Assembly: GCF_000336615.1 (NCBI RefSeq)
Contig: NZ_AOLW01000035.1
Span: 942 to 63,297, forward strand
Source of the DNA: Haloarcula amylolytica JCM 13557
GTDB taxonomy: Archaea > Halobacteriota > Halobacteria > Halobacteriales > Haloarculaceae
DNA length: 62,356 nucleotides
Reading direction: 5' to 3'
The notes under the pieces are model-generated. The model was not told the DNA's origin, searched no databases, and saw nothing but the letters and a program-made list of their open reading frames with translations. Below are positions 45,493 through 54,983 of this stretch, piece by piece. The position numbers were made by a program, and so were the translations under genes. Numbering within the stretch: the first letter of the stretch is position 1; every line of letters begins with the position of its first letter.

Positions 45493-46836
45493 ATGAGCAA
45501 TAGTGACTCACACGCGACAGGCAGTCCGTACGCACCGCAGACGGCCGCAGAGACCGCGGCGATGCTCGATGCAGTCGGGGCCGACGACCTCGAATCGCTG
45601 TTCGACGTTCCCGAGTCCGTCGCCTTCGATGGCGAGTTCGGTATCGACGCCCGGAGCGAACGGGCGGCGCGCCGGGAAGTCGCCGGCCTCCTGGGCCGCA
45701 ACGCCGACCTCACCGAGTTTCTCGGCCGTGGCCACTACGACCACTACGTCCCGAGCGTCGTCGACGACCTCGCCAGCCGCTCGGAGTTCCTGACCTCCTA
45801 CACGCAGTACCAGCCAGAGGTCGCACAGGGCTTTCTCCAAGCGTTGTTCGAGTTCCAGTCGATGCTGGTCGAACTCACGGGACTGGGCGTCGCCAACTGC
45901 TCGATGTACGACGACGCGACGGCGCTGGGCGAGGCGGCGACGCTCTCCCAGCGAGTGCGCTCGGTCTCGGGCGACCGGATTCTGGTTCCCGAGCACCTCC
46001 GGGAGGGCAAACGCACCGTTCTGTCGAACTACGCCGATGGCCCGGACCTTACCGTCGAATCCTATCCGATGACCGACGGCGTTGTCGACGTGGCGGCGCT
46101 GTCCGACCAGATCGGCGACGACACTGCGATGGTGTACGCCGAGTCGCCGACGGTCCGGGGCGTCATCGAAGAACGGCTCGGGGCTGTCGGCGACCTGGCC
46201 CACGATCACGAGGCGCTGTTCTGTCTCGGCTCGGACCCGATAGCGCTGTCCCTGCTGGAGCGCCCGGCCGACGTCGGAGCCGACGTAGTCGTCGGCGACG
46301 CCGCGTCGCTGGGGACCGGCACCGCCTACGGATTCGGCCTCGGAATGTTCGTCACCCGCGAGGAGTACCTTCGGCAGGTCCCCGGCCGGCTGGTCGGGGC
46401 CAGCGAAGACGCCGCCGACCGCCGCGCGTACACACTGACGCTCCAGACGCGGGAGCAACACATCCGCAAGGAGCGGGCCACCTCCAACATCTGTACGAAT
46501 CAGGCGTGGGTCGCGCTTCGGACCGCAATGCACGCCGCGTGGCTCGGCCCGGACGGGCTGATCGACCTCGCCGAGGACTGTGTGACCCGCGCCCGTGACC
46601 TATCTGACCGCCTCGACGACATCGTCGGGGTGCAGGCACCAGTCCACGACCGCCACCACTTCAGGGAGTTCCTCGCCCGTACGGACCAGCCGGCCAGCGC
46701 CATCGTCGCCGACCTCGCAGCCGAGGGCTTTGCGGTCCACGCGGTCGGCGACCATCTGGTGCAGGTGTGTGCGACTGAGACGACCGCCGAAGCCGAAGAC
46801 GAGTTCGTCGCGGCGCTCCGGGAGGTGGCGAAATGA
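45493..46836 (+). CDS. gcvPA: glycine dehydrogenase subunit 1 (P protein, alpha)
   Basis: The 447-residue protein is the first half of the split P protein. Its marks are [40 protein letters not shown] and [15 protein letters not shown]. The ATG at 45493 gives the expected start; an upstream frame extension is not typical. A 78-bp tandem repeat lies between it and gcvPB. Confidence 0.95.
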   Translation: MSNSDSHATGSPYAPQTAAETAAMLDAVGADDLESLFDVPESVAFDGEFGIDARSERAARREVAGLLGRNADLTEFLGRGHYDHYVPSVVDDLASRSEFLTSYTQYQPEVAQGFLQALFEFQSMLVELTGLGVANCSMYDDATALGEAATLSQRVRSVSGDRILVPEHLREGKRTVLSNYADGPDLTVESYPMTDGVVDVAALSDQIGDDTAMVYAESPTVRGVIEERLGAVGDLAHDHEALFCLGSDPIALSLLERPADVGADVVVGDAASLGTGTAYGFGLGMFVTREEYLRQVPGRLVGASEDAADRRAYTLTLQTREQHIRKERATSNICTNQAWVALRTAMHAAWLGPDGLIDLAEDCVTRARDLSDRLDDIVGVQAPVHDRHHFREFLARTDQPASAIVADLAAEGFAVHAVGDHLVQVCATETTAEAEDEFVAALREVAK

Positions 46837-46840
46837 CACT

Positions 46841-46996
46841 CGCCTCGCGCTACTCGGCGAAACACCGTGGGACAAACCACGTCCCACGAGTTTCACGCTC
46901 GACACGGGGGTGTCTCTTCGCTTCGCGCTACTCAGCGAAACACCGTGGGACAAACCACGTCCCACGAGCTTCACGCTCGACACGGAGGTGTCTCGC
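46841..46996 (+). repeat. 78-bp tandem duplication between gcvPA and gcvPB
   Basis: Two copies of a 78-bp unit (46841-46918 and 46919-46996) lie head to tail with only a handful of differences. Each holds an inverted repeat GTGGGAC-AAACCAC-GTCCCAC. The unit is a multiple of three and has no stop in the gcvPB frame. Each copy ends CACGG-GGTGTCTC, just before the gcvPB GTG, so each carries a GGAGGTG- or GGGGGTG-like ribosome site. Confidence 0.8.
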
Positions 46997-48418
46997 GTGA
47001 AATACGACCAGGCGCGCTGGACCGACGACAGTGACGACCGGTACGAGCCGCTGCTCTCGGAGAAAGCCAACGAGACGGTCGAGGTTGAGGACTCGCCGCT
47101 ACCCGACGATCTGACACGGGACTCGCTTTCCCTGCCGGACCCCGCCGAACCCGAACTGGCCCGGCACTACACGCGCCTCTCCCAGATGAACTACGGCGTC
47201 GAGAGCGGGCCGTTCCCGCTTGGCTCGTGTACGATGAAGTACAACCCCTCCTTCACCGAGGACGTGGCCGCACGGGCGGATGCCGCCATCCACCCGGACC
47301 GGCCTGATTCCACAGTGCAGGGGACGCTGGCGCTGTGTCACCGCCTGCAGGACTATCTCGGCCGCATCGGCGGCATGGATGCTGTGACACTGCAGCCGCC
47401 GGCCGGCGCGGCCGGTGAGTTCACCGGCATCCAGATCGCGAAGGCCTACCACGAGAACAACGGCGACGAGCGCACGGAGGTCGTCATCCCGGACTCCGCC
47501 CATGGCACGAACTTCGCGACGGCGGCGATGGCCGGCTACGAGGTCGTCGAGCTCCCGAGCGGCGACGACGGCCGGGTCGACATCGAAGCGCTGGAGGCGG
47601 CCGTCGGCGACGACACCGCCGCGCTCATGCTCACGAACCCCAACACGCTGGGGCTGTTCGAGCGCGACATCGAGCACGTCGCCGACATCGTCCACGACGC
47701 CGGTGGCCTGCTGTACTACGACGGCGCGAACCTCAACGCCCTGCTCGGGCGGGCTCGCCCCGGCGACATGGGCTTCGACGTGATGCACTACAACGTCCAC
47801 AAGACGTTCGCGACGCCCCACGGCGGCGGCGGCCCCGGGGCCGGCCCGGTCGGCGTCCGCGAGGAACTGGCCCAGTTCCTCCCGGACCCACACGTCAGAG
47901 AGCGCGGCGGCAACTACGAACACTACGAGCCGGACAACACGATCGGGAAGGTCCACGGCTTCTACGGTAACTGGCCGGTACTGCTCAAGACCTTCGCCTA
48001 CATCGCCAGACTGGGCGACGAGGGACTCCGGGACGCCAGCGCGAAGGCCGTGCTGAACGCGAACTACCTCGCCGAGCAGATCGAGTACGAGGTGCCCTTC
48101 GGCCCGTTCCACCACGAGTTCGTCGCCAGCGCGGGCGAGCAGGACGCCGCCGACGCGGCCAAGCGGATGCTCGATTACGGCGTCCACCCGCCGACGACGA
48201 AGTGGCCCGAAATCGTCGACGAGGCGCTGATGACCGAGCCCACGGAGAGCGAAACCAAACGCTCGCTGGACCAGCTCGCGGCCGCGTTCAACGCCGTGGC
48301 CGGCGACTCCGACGCCGAACTGGCCGACGCGCCGTCGCGTCCGGCGGCGAAACGCATCGACCAGGCGACTGCGGCCCGAAATCCGCGGCTCTCCTGGCAG
48401 GCGCTTGACGACACGTAG
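46997..48418 (+). CDS. gcvPB: glycine dehydrogenase subunit 2 (P protein, beta)
   Basis: The 473-residue protein is the PLP-binding half of the P protein. The marks are PLGSCTMKYNPSFTEDVA and the PLP-lysine motif DVMHYNVHKTFATPHGGGGP. I chose the GTG at 46997 (MKYDQARWTDD), preceded by GGAGGTG. The open frame runs on upstream through the 78-bp repeats, where the peptide is not like the family. Confidence 0.94.
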   Translation: MKYDQARWTDDSDDRYEPLLSEKANETVEVEDSPLPDDLTRDSLSLPDPAEPELARHYTRLSQMNYGVESGPFPLGSCTMKYNPSFTEDVAARADAAIHPDRPDSTVQGTLALCHRLQDYLGRIGGMDAVTLQPPAGAAGEFTGIQIAKAYHENNGDERTEVVIPDSAHGTNFATAAMAGYEVVELPSGDDGRVDIEALEAAVGDDTAALMLTNPNTLGLFERDIEHVADIVHDAGGLLYYDGANLNALLGRARPGDMGFDVMHYNVHKTFATPHGGGGPGAGPVGVREELAQFLPDPHVRERGGNYEHYEPDNTIGKVHGFYGNWPVLLKTFAYIARLGDEGLRDASAKAVLNANYLAEQIEYEVPFGPFHHEFVASAGEQDAADAAKRMLDYGVHPPTTKWPEIVDEALMTEPTESETKRSLDQLAAAFNAVAGDSDAELADAPSRPAAKRIDQATAARNPRLSWQALDDT

Positions 48419-48494
48419 CTGCTCGTTTCGACAATTGATACTCCCGCCCGAGCGTATATGCCACCCCGTTGTATAGCAGTTACAACGCAACGCT

Positions 48495-51400
48495 ATGTCC
48501 GATACGCCGCACCTGTTGTACGTAGGTCCTACCGACGATGACGCGGACACAGCCACACCAGACACACCGGCCCCAGCCACACTAGTCACCAGCGCGGCAG
48601 ACGCGCTGTCGGAGCTGGCCGACCGCGACTACGCCGCCGTCATCTGCGAGCAAGAGCTCCCGGGGGACGAAACGGGTCTGGACGTGCTGGCGGCGATACG
48701 CGAGCAATACGACGCCCTCCCGGTCGTTCTCTGTACGGCCGAACCGGACGGCGAGGTCGCCGCCCGTGCGACGCAGTTGGCCGTCACTGAGTACGTCCCG
48801 CGGAGCGACGTGGACCTGGCGACACGGGTCGGCGACATCCTGACAGGGACCGACACGAACGCCGACAGTCCAGCCGATCCCATCGAGCGCAAGCACGAGC
48901 TACAGACGAACAACGCGGCGCTTCGGAAGCTAGCACAGCTCGCAACGGAAGACGGGCTCACGGAGACCGAAACGGTCGAACGAGTCCTCGAAATCGGATG
49001 CCAGCGGCTCGGCGTGTCACTTGGCTTTCTGAACCGGATCGCGGACGGGACACACGAGGTCGCGGTAATGGTCGGCGATCACCCCCGCTTCGAGCCCGGG
49101 ACCACGACCCCGGTCGAAGAGACCTACTGTGATCGGGTCATCGAGACCGGCGAGATGTACGAGGTCGCCGACGCTACTGACGTGGCGGGCGGTCCGCCAA
49201 TCGCACAGAAATCCGGGATATCCTGCTATATCGGGAGCGAACTCAGCGTCAACAGGACGACCTACGGGACGCTGTGTTTCGCCGACAGCGACCCGCGTCC
49301 GGAGCCGTTCTCGGACTCGGAGCAGGCATTTCTCGAACTGCTGACCGAATGGATGAACCGCGAACTCGAACGCCGCCGCCGCGAGGACGAACTCGAACGA
49401 TACGAGAACATCATCGAAGCGGTCGATGACGGCGTCTATGCACTCGACTCAGAGGGGTATTTCGAGTTCGTCAACCAAGCAATGACCGACCTCACTGGCT
49501 ACTCCGAGTCGGAGCTGCTCGGCGCCTACACCGGGTTCATCAAGAACGACGCTGTCGTCGAGCGCGCCGAATCAATCGTTCAGGAGATGATATTCGGGGA
49601 CCGCGACGACGAGGAATCGTTCGAACTGGAGATTCAGCAGGCGTCGGGGAACTCGTTCCCCGCCCAGGACCACATGACGCTGCTGTACGACGACGACGAG
49701 CGATTCGCTGGGACCGCGGGCGTCATCCGGGATATCACGGAACAGAAACGGCGCGACGAGGCGCTGTCCGGACTGCTTGATACGACTCGGTCGCTCATGC
49801 AGGCCAAGACACCCCAGGAGGTCGCCGAAACAGTCATCGAGGCGACCGAGTCGGATCTCGGGTTCGACCACTCGCTCGTCAGGCTGTACGACGAGGAGGC
49901 GGACACGCTCCGACCGGTCGCAGCCAGCGACAAGGTCCCGGAACGACCGGTGTACGACGCCGACGAAGGGTTCCCCGGCGACGCGTTCCAGCGCGACGAG
50001 CCGCTGATCGTTGACGAGTTCGAGCGGATCGACAACTACGACTCCGACGTGCTGACAGCGGTGATGTACCTCCCGATGGGAGACCACGGAGTCGTGAGCA
50101 TCGGTGCGCGACAGGGCCACGAGTTCACCGAGTCGGACGTCTCCGTCGGCAAGATTCTCGCGTCCAATGCGGCCGCCGCGTTCGACCGCGTCGAGCGTGA
50201 GCGAAGCCTGTTACGGTACGAGTCAGTGTTCGAAAACGTCCGTGACATGATGTACGTCCTCGACGACGAGGGTCGGTTCCAGCTGGTCACCGAACCGCTC
50301 GCGGAGTGGCTCGGCTACGAGCGGGCGACGCTTCTGGGCCAGCACCCGCGCGTTGTTCTCGACCAGGACACTATCGACGAGTTCGCCTGTCGTATCGGCG
50401 ACCTCTGCCGCGCGGGCGGAACCGGGGCGGTCCAGCTCGAAGCGGCGCTGGAAACGGCCAGCGGAGGGACGCGTCCGGCCGAAATCGAGGTATCGCTGCT
50501 CGACGCGGACCAGTTCCGCGGCACTGTCGGCGTCGTCCGGGACCTGACCGAACTCAAGCAGGCGCGGGCAGAGCTGAAAGACGAGCGTGACCGGTTCTCG
50601 TACCTGTTCAACACGCTCCCAGACGCCGTCATCGAAACGGAGACGGTCGCGGACGAGTCGGTCGTCAGGTCGGTCAACCCCGCGTTCTCTGACGTGTTCG
50701 GGTACGGTCAGGATACGGCTGTGGACAGTCCTCTGTCCGACCTCCTCCGACCACCGGACACTGCACACGACGAACTGCCCCAGTTCGACGACAAGCAGAC
50801 GAACGGCGACCCCTTCCAGACCGAACTCCGACTGATGACCGAGACGGGGTTCCGTGACTTCCTCTTCCGGGGCGTGCCGTACAGCCGGGACGGTGACAGC
50901 GTCCGCGGGTTCGGTATCTACACCGACATCACTGAGCAGCGCGAGCGCGAACGCCGGCTGAAACTGCTCAACCGCGTCCTTCGGCACAACCTCCGGAACG
51001 ACCTGACTGTCGTCCTCGGGATGGCTGACGCGCTGGACGAGCGTATCGACGACGAGGACCAGCGGGCCATTCTCTACAGGCTTCAGCGAAAGGCGGAGGA
51101 GATGGCGTCGCTGAGTGAGCGGGCGCGCGACATGGAGCGTTCCGTTCGCCGCGACCAGTACGGCGTGGACTCGGTCGACGTGCCCGCAACCGTTACGGAT
51201 ACCGTATCCTCGTATCACGACGAGTACGCCGGTGAAATCAAAACAGACCTCCCGGATGTGTCGGTTACGGCGGGTGATGGGCGGCTACATCGAATCCTCG
51301 GTGAACTCCTCGAAAACAGCCTCGAACACGCCGGCGACGACCCGTCGATTAGCGTCGACGTGACGGCCGACCAGCGAACCGTCTCAATCACTGTCGCCGA

Positions 51401-51599
51401 CGACGGCCCGGGGATTCCACAGCACGAACTCGACGTCGTGACCGGCGACGAACCGATTACACAACTCCGTCACGGGACGGGACTCGGCCTGTGGCTGGTC
51501 GTCTGGGTGACCGAAACCTACGGCGGCACCGTCGACTTCGCTAGCGGCCGGGACGGCGGGACAGTCGTCACGCTAGAACTGCCTCGGTTGGATACCTAG
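48495..51599 (+). CDS. multi-domain sensor histidine kinase (receiver-like, GAF, PAS)
   Basis: The 1034-residue soluble kinase has a receiver-like head (1-125), GAF (about 150-300), PAS (300-420), GAF (430-570), then PAS (575-690 and 695-820). The H-box is NRVLRHNLRNDL with His831. The ATPase has N-box LLENSLEHAG, G1 DDGPGIP and G2 GTGLGLWLV. The head has CEQELPGDE where receivers have an Asp acceptor, so Glu replaces it. It converges with a single-domain response regulator and shares the stop CTAG at 51596-51599. Confidence 0.93.
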   Translation: MSDTPHLLYVGPTDDDADTATPDTPAPATLVTSAADALSELADRDYAAVICEQELPGDETGLDVLAAIREQYDALPVVLCTAEPDGEVAARATQLAVTEYVPRSDVDLATRVGDILTGTDTNADSPADPIERKHELQTNNAALRKLAQLATEDGLTETETVERVLEIGCQRLGVSLGFLNRIADGTHEVAVMVGDHPRFEPGTTTPVEETYCDRVIETGEMYEVADATDVAGGPPIAQKSGISCYIGSELSVNRTTYGTLCFADSDPRPEPFSDSEQAFLELLTEWMNRELERRRREDELERYENIIEAVDDGVYALDSEGYFEFVNQAMTDLTGYSESELLGAYTGFIKNDAVVERAESIVQEMIFGDRDDEESFELEIQQASGNSFPAQDHMTLLYDDDERFAGTAGVIRDITEQKRRDEALSGLLDTTRSLMQAKTPQEVAETVIEATESDLGFDHSLVRLYDEEADTLRPVAASDKVPERPVYDADEGFPGDAFQRDEPLIVDEFERIDNYDSDVLTAVMYLPMGDHGVVSIGARQGHEFTESDVSVGKILASNAAAAFDRVERERSLLRYESVFENVRDMMYVLDDEGRFQLVTEPLAEWLGYERATLLGQHPRVVLDQDTIDEFACRIGDLCRAGGTGAVQLEAALETASGGTRPAEIEVSLLDADQFRGTVGVVRDLTELKQARAELKDERDRFSYLFNTLPDAVIETETVADESVVRSVNPAFSDVFGYGQDTAVDSPLSDLLRPPDTAHDELPQFDDKQTNGDPFQTELRLMTETGFRDFLFRGVPYSRDGDSVRGFGIYTDITEQRERERRLKLLNRVLRHNLRNDLTVVLGMADALDERIDDEDQRAILYRLQRKAEEMASLSERARDMERSVRRDQYGVDSVDVPATVTDTVSSYHDEYAGEIKTDLPDVSVTAGDGRLHRILGELLENSLEHAGDDPSISVDVTADQRTVSITVADDGPGIPQHELDVVTGDEPITQLRHGTGLGLWLVVWVTETYGGTVDFASGRDGGTVVTLELPRLDT

Positions 51600-51964
51600 A
51601 TGGCGTCGCGGATCCGGTCGGCGAGCACGCTGTACTGCTCCGTGCCCGTCCCCTTCTGGACCACGGCAGTGACGCCGTGCTCCGCGGCAGCATCTGCGAC
51701 GTCGTCGTACTCGCGGGCCGTAAACAGCAGGAACGGGATGTCAACGTCGTTCTCTCGGAGCGCAGCACACAGCTCCATCCCGTCGAGTCGGGGCATCTTG
51801 TAGTCACTGACGACGGCGTCGAAATCGCCGTCAGTTGCCAGGTCCAGTGCCGCCTCTGGGTCGGCTTCCGTCGTGATCTCGAACCCGTCTTCCTGTCCCA
51901 GAAACGTCCCGACGATGTCCAGAACGTCTACATCCTCGTCTACCAGTAGGACCTCGATACTCAT
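51596..51964 (-). CDS. single-domain response regulator
   Basis: The 122-residue receiver has the acidic pair in LLVDEDVDVLD, the acceptor Asp54 in VVSDYKMPRLDG, Thr in LFTAREYDD and Lys in VVQKGTGTEQ. No output domain. The start is the ATG at 51964 (MSIEVLLVDE). It faces the large kinase and may be its target or a phosphate sink. Confidence 0.92.
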   Translation of the reverse strand: MSIEVLLVDEDVDVLDIVGTFLGQEDGFEITTEADPEAALDLATDGDFDAVVSDYKMPRLDGMELCAALRENDVDIPFLLFTAREYDDVADAAAEHGVTAVVQKGTGTEQYSVLADRIRDAI

Positions 51965-52002
51965 CGGTTCTAGGTCCGTGGTTCCCCGATAAAAACTCTC
52001 GG

Positions 52003-52206
52003 TCACCGCATCGTATTCAGGTCGACGACGACCGCCTTATCCACGGTAATCCACGTCGACAGTTTGGCAATGCCGGAGAGCCCCCGTGGTGACACGGTAC
52101 AGCGGTCCGGTTCGCCGGTGTACTCAACCACGGTCATCGACAGGTCGTGCGGGGCCTGCGTTCGCTCGGCGGTCGCGTTTCCCGCACCGTCCGGGTCGAG
52201 ACTCAT
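52003..52206 (-). CDS. DUF7511-like haloarchaeal protein
   Basis: The 67-residue protein ends in a compact region MTVVEYTGEPDRCTVSPRGL followed by SGIAKLSTWITVDKA, which fits small haloarchaeal proteins I remember as DUF7511. It lies 38 bp upstream of the response regulator on the same strand, so the two may be cotranscribed. Function unknown. Confidence 0.75.
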   Translation of the reverse strand: MSLDPDGAGNATAERTQAPHDLSMTVVEYTGEPDRCTVSPRGLSGIAKLSTWITVDKAVVVDLNTMR

Positions 52207-52274
52207 CGGTAATGGATATCTCTCAGGGACGATGTAAAACGGCTGCTAAGAGGTCTCTATACCGCTCCGGAGAG

Positions 52275-52445
52275 CTATGCCGCCTGGCCGGTGTCGACTT
52301 CGCCGTCGATGCGGACGAACCCGTAGTCACACTCCGGGCAGTGCCACTTGATCTTGGTCCCCAGGTGCATCGTCGTGCTCGCGACCTTCCAGAAGTCGCG
52401 GTACTCTTCGCATTCAGGACAGTAGTGTTCGAGTTCGAGGCCCAT
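52275..52445 (-). CDS. DUF7838-like zinc-ribbon protein
   Basis: The 56-residue protein has two Cys pairs: HYCPECEEYRDFWKVASTTM and WHCPECDYGFVRID. The spacing fits one zinc ribbon. The start is the ATG at 52445 (MGLELEHYC). A longer frame above it lacks such motifs. Probable nucleic-acid or protein binding; not known. Confidence 0.8.
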   Translation of the reverse strand: MGLELEHYCPECEEYRDFWKVASTTMHLGTKIKWHCPECDYGFVRIDGEVDTGQAA

Positions 52446-52536
52446 ATCCAGTTGTTTCCGCGGGGGTACAGTTGAATTTCCCGGTTCCACTCGGGGCGTC
52501 GAAGCAGGCAAACCGCTCGAACCCCTGTATCCCAGT

Positions 52537-53205
52537 ATGATTCCGAGCGCGTACGAGCCGACCCATCCGACCGAACTGGCCGTCGACGCTGAATCGCTGC
52601 CGCCGTCGGCGACCGAGACGGCGACGTTCGGCATGGGCTGTTTCTGGGGGCCGGACGCCCGCTTCGGCGCGACACCGGGCGTGGTTAGGACACGAGTCGG
52701 CTACGCCGGCGGCACCGACCCGGACCCCAGTTACTACTCGCTGGGCGACCACACCGAGGTCGTCCAGGTCGAGTACGACCCCGAGGTAGTGCGCTATGAG
52801 GACCTGCTGGACGTGTTCTGGGCGAATCACGCGCCGTTCTCTGCCCCTCTGAAACGCCAGTACCGCGGCGTGGTGCTGGCTCGTAACGATCAGCAGCGTG
52901 AAACCGCCAAGCGGACGCGCGAGGAACTCGAATCGCGGACGGGGAAGTCAGTCGAGACGGCAATCGAAGCCCTCGACCGGTTCTACCTGGCAGAGGGGTA
53001 TCACCAGAAGTACGAGCTCCGCTCGACGCCGGTGGTCGCCGACGAGCTCGAAGACCGCTACGGCGACACGTTCGTCGATTCGACGGTCGCCGCCCGGCTC
53101 AACGGCTTCGTCGCTGGCCACGGCGAGGGTGACGAACGCGAGGCGCTGTTCGCCGAGCTGGATATCTCGCCGGCTGCGCTCTCGGAAGTGCGCCGCCGGC
53201 TCTGA
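52537..53205 (+). CDS. msrA: peptide methionine sulfoxide reductase A
   Basis: The 222-residue enzyme repairs oxidised methionine. The catalytic motif GCFWG is at 34-38, and GYAGGTDPDPSYYSLGDHTE and the later YHQKYELRS are conserved. The last 40 residues form an acidic tail beyond the core. Single gene, next to cobalamin adenosyltransferase. Confidence 0.95.
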   Translation: MIPSAYEPTHPTELAVDAESLPPSATETATFGMGCFWGPDARFGATPGVVRTRVGYAGGTDPDPSYYSLGDHTEVVQVEYDPEVVRYEDLLDVFWANHAPFSAPLKRQYRGVVLARNDQQRETAKRTREELESRTGKSVETAIEALDRFYLAEGYHQKYELRSTPVVADELEDRYGDTFVDSTVAARLNGFVAGHGEGDEREALFAELDISPAALSEVRRRL

Positions 53206-53299
53206 ACGCGGTGTTGGCGGTCTCCAGTCGCCACGGGCTGCCCGCGCGCCCCAACGATTCGCCCACGGCTATAAGACGCTGGCAGTGCCAGATTCAGCT

Positions 53300-53836
53300 A
53301 TGACTATCTATACCGGCCGCGGCGACCAGGGCCAGACGGATCTCCGGAACATGGAGCGGGTATCGAAGGACAGCCGCCGTATCGAGGCCTACGGGACCGT
53401 CGACGAGGTGAACGCGCTGGTCGGGGTCGTGCGGCCGACCGGCCACGACGACATCGACGAGAAGCTCCGTGTCATCCAGAACCACCTCCACATCGTCCAG
53501 GCCGACTTCGCCAACCCCGACCCCGACGAGGGCGACCCGCGGATACAGGAGTCCCACGTCGAAACGCTGGAGGACCTCATCGACGAGGCCGATTCGGAGC
53601 TTGACCCGCTCGAATCGTTCATCCTTCCCTCCGGTTCCGAACCCGGGGCGAAGCTCCACCACGCCCGTGCGGTCTGTCGGCGCGCCGAGCGCCGCTGCGT
53701 CTCCTTTGCTGCCGAGGAGGCTGGCGTCAACGAGACGGCGATCATCTACCTGAACCGCCTCTCTGACGCCCTGTTCACGCTCGCTCGCCTCGTCAACAAG
53801 CGCGAGGGCATCCGCGAGGAGAATCCCGACTACTGA
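53300..53836 (+). CDS. pduO: ATP:cob(I)alamin adenosyltransferase, PduO type
   Basis: The 178-residue protein makes adenosylcobalamin. It starts MTIYTGRGDQGQTDLRN, the family head with the ATP loop. The motifs RIEAYGTVDEVNALVGV and the helix CRRAERRCVSFA with YLNRLSDALFTLARLVN are present. The ATG at 53300 is right, as it opens on the conserved strand. In haloarchaea it serves B12-dependent enzymes. Confidence 0.93.
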   Translation: MTIYTGRGDQGQTDLRNMERVSKDSRRIEAYGTVDEVNALVGVVRPTGHDDIDEKLRVIQNHLHIVQADFANPDPDEGDPRIQESHVETLEDLIDEADSELDPLESFILPSGSEPGAKLHHARAVCRRAERRCVSFAAEEAGVNETAIIYLNRLSDALFTLARLVNKREGIREENPDY

Positions 53837-53939
53837 CGCTGTAGGACGTTTTTTGTCGGGTAGGTAGCCGTCGTGACTTGACTCCATGCTAGCGCCGGCG
53901 GTTCGCAATAGCAAAGTGACCGGCCCGGAAGGGTGAGGT

Positions 53940-54914
53940 ATGAAAGCGACCGCGAAGGCACATCCGATTCAGGGGCTGGTCAAGTACCACGGGATGCGCG
54001 ACGAGGAACTGCGACTGCCGTACCACGACAGCATCTCCGTCTGTACCGCACCGAGCCACTCGAAGACGACGGCCGCCTTCGACCCGGACCGCGAGGAAGA
54101 CGTGTACGTCATCGACGGCGAGGAGGTCACTGGCCGCGGTGCCGAGCGCATCGACGCCGTCGTGGACCACGTCCGCGACCTGGCGGGCATCGACCACGGC
54201 GTCCGCTTCGAGTCGGCGAACAACTTCCCGACGAACATCGGCTTTGGCTCCTCCTCCTCGGGCTTTGCCGCCGCGGCGATGGCCCTCGTTGAGGCAGCAG
54301 GGCTCGACATGACGCGACCCGAGATATCGACGGTCGCCCGGCGCGGCTCCTCCTCGGCCGCTCGCGCGGTGACGGGCGCGTTCTCCCACCTGCGGACCGG
54401 CATGAACGACAAGGACTGTCGGAGCGAGCGCATCGAGACGGACCTCGAAGACGACCTGCGGATCGTCGCCGGGATGGTCCCATCCTACAAGGAAACCGAG
54501 GAAGCCCACAAGGAGGCTGCCGAGAGCCACATGTTCGAGTCGCGGATGGCCCACATCCACGGCCAGATCTCGGACATGCGCGACGCGCTGTACGACGGCG
54601 ACTTCGACGCCGTCTTCGACCTCGCCGAGAAGGACTCCCTGTCGCTGGCCGCCGCGACGATGACCGGTCCCGCCGGCTGGGTGTACTGGCAGCCCCGCAC
54701 CATCGAGATTTTCAACGCCGTCCGGGAGCTCCGGAACACCGAGGACGTGCCGGTGTACTTCTCCGTCGACACCGGCGCGAGCGTCTACATCAATACGACT
54801 GAGGAGTACGTCGGCCGCGTCGAAGAGACGGTCGCCGACTGCGGCGTCGACACCCGCGTCTGGGATGTTGGCGGCCCCGCACAGATTCTTGACGAGGACA
54901 AGGCGCTGTTCTGA
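53940..54914 (+). CDS. mvaD: mevalonate-pathway decarboxylase (phosphomevalonate or diphosphomevalonate)
   Basis: The 324-residue GHMP-fold enzyme has KAHPIQGLVKYHGMRDEELR, the ATP loop NFPTNIGFGSSSSGFAAAAM (about 97-116) and GSSSAARAVTGAFSHLR. Haloarchaea are known to use phosphomevalonate as substrate, followed by isopentenyl phosphate kinase, to make lipid precursors. Substrate choice cannot be seen by eye. The ATG at 53940 opens on a typical start. Confidence 0.92.
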   Translation: MKATAKAHPIQGLVKYHGMRDEELRLPYHDSISVCTAPSHSKTTAAFDPDREEDVYVIDGEEVTGRGAERIDAVVDHVRDLAGIDHGVRFESANNFPTNIGFGSSSSGFAAAAMALVEAAGLDMTRPEISTVARRGSSSAARAVTGAFSHLRTGMNDKDCRSERIETDLEDDLRIVAGMVPSYKETEEAHKEAAESHMFESRMAHIHGQISDMRDALYDGDFDAVFDLAEKDSLSLAAATMTGPAGWVYWQPRTIEIFNAVRELRNTEDVPVYFSVDTGASVYINTTEEYVGRVEETVADCGVDTRVWDVGGPAQILDEDKALF

Positions 54915-54983
54915 ACCGGCACTGATCGAATCGTCGCTCCCGAGCACAGGGTTAACCCGACGCCGTCCTAACCGGAGAACACA

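Noticed and set aside
47099-48589. 496-codon open frame antisense to gcvPB
   Set aside because: It is the complement of a strongly coding gene in a high-GC genome, with Arg/Val-rich sequence and no family likeness.
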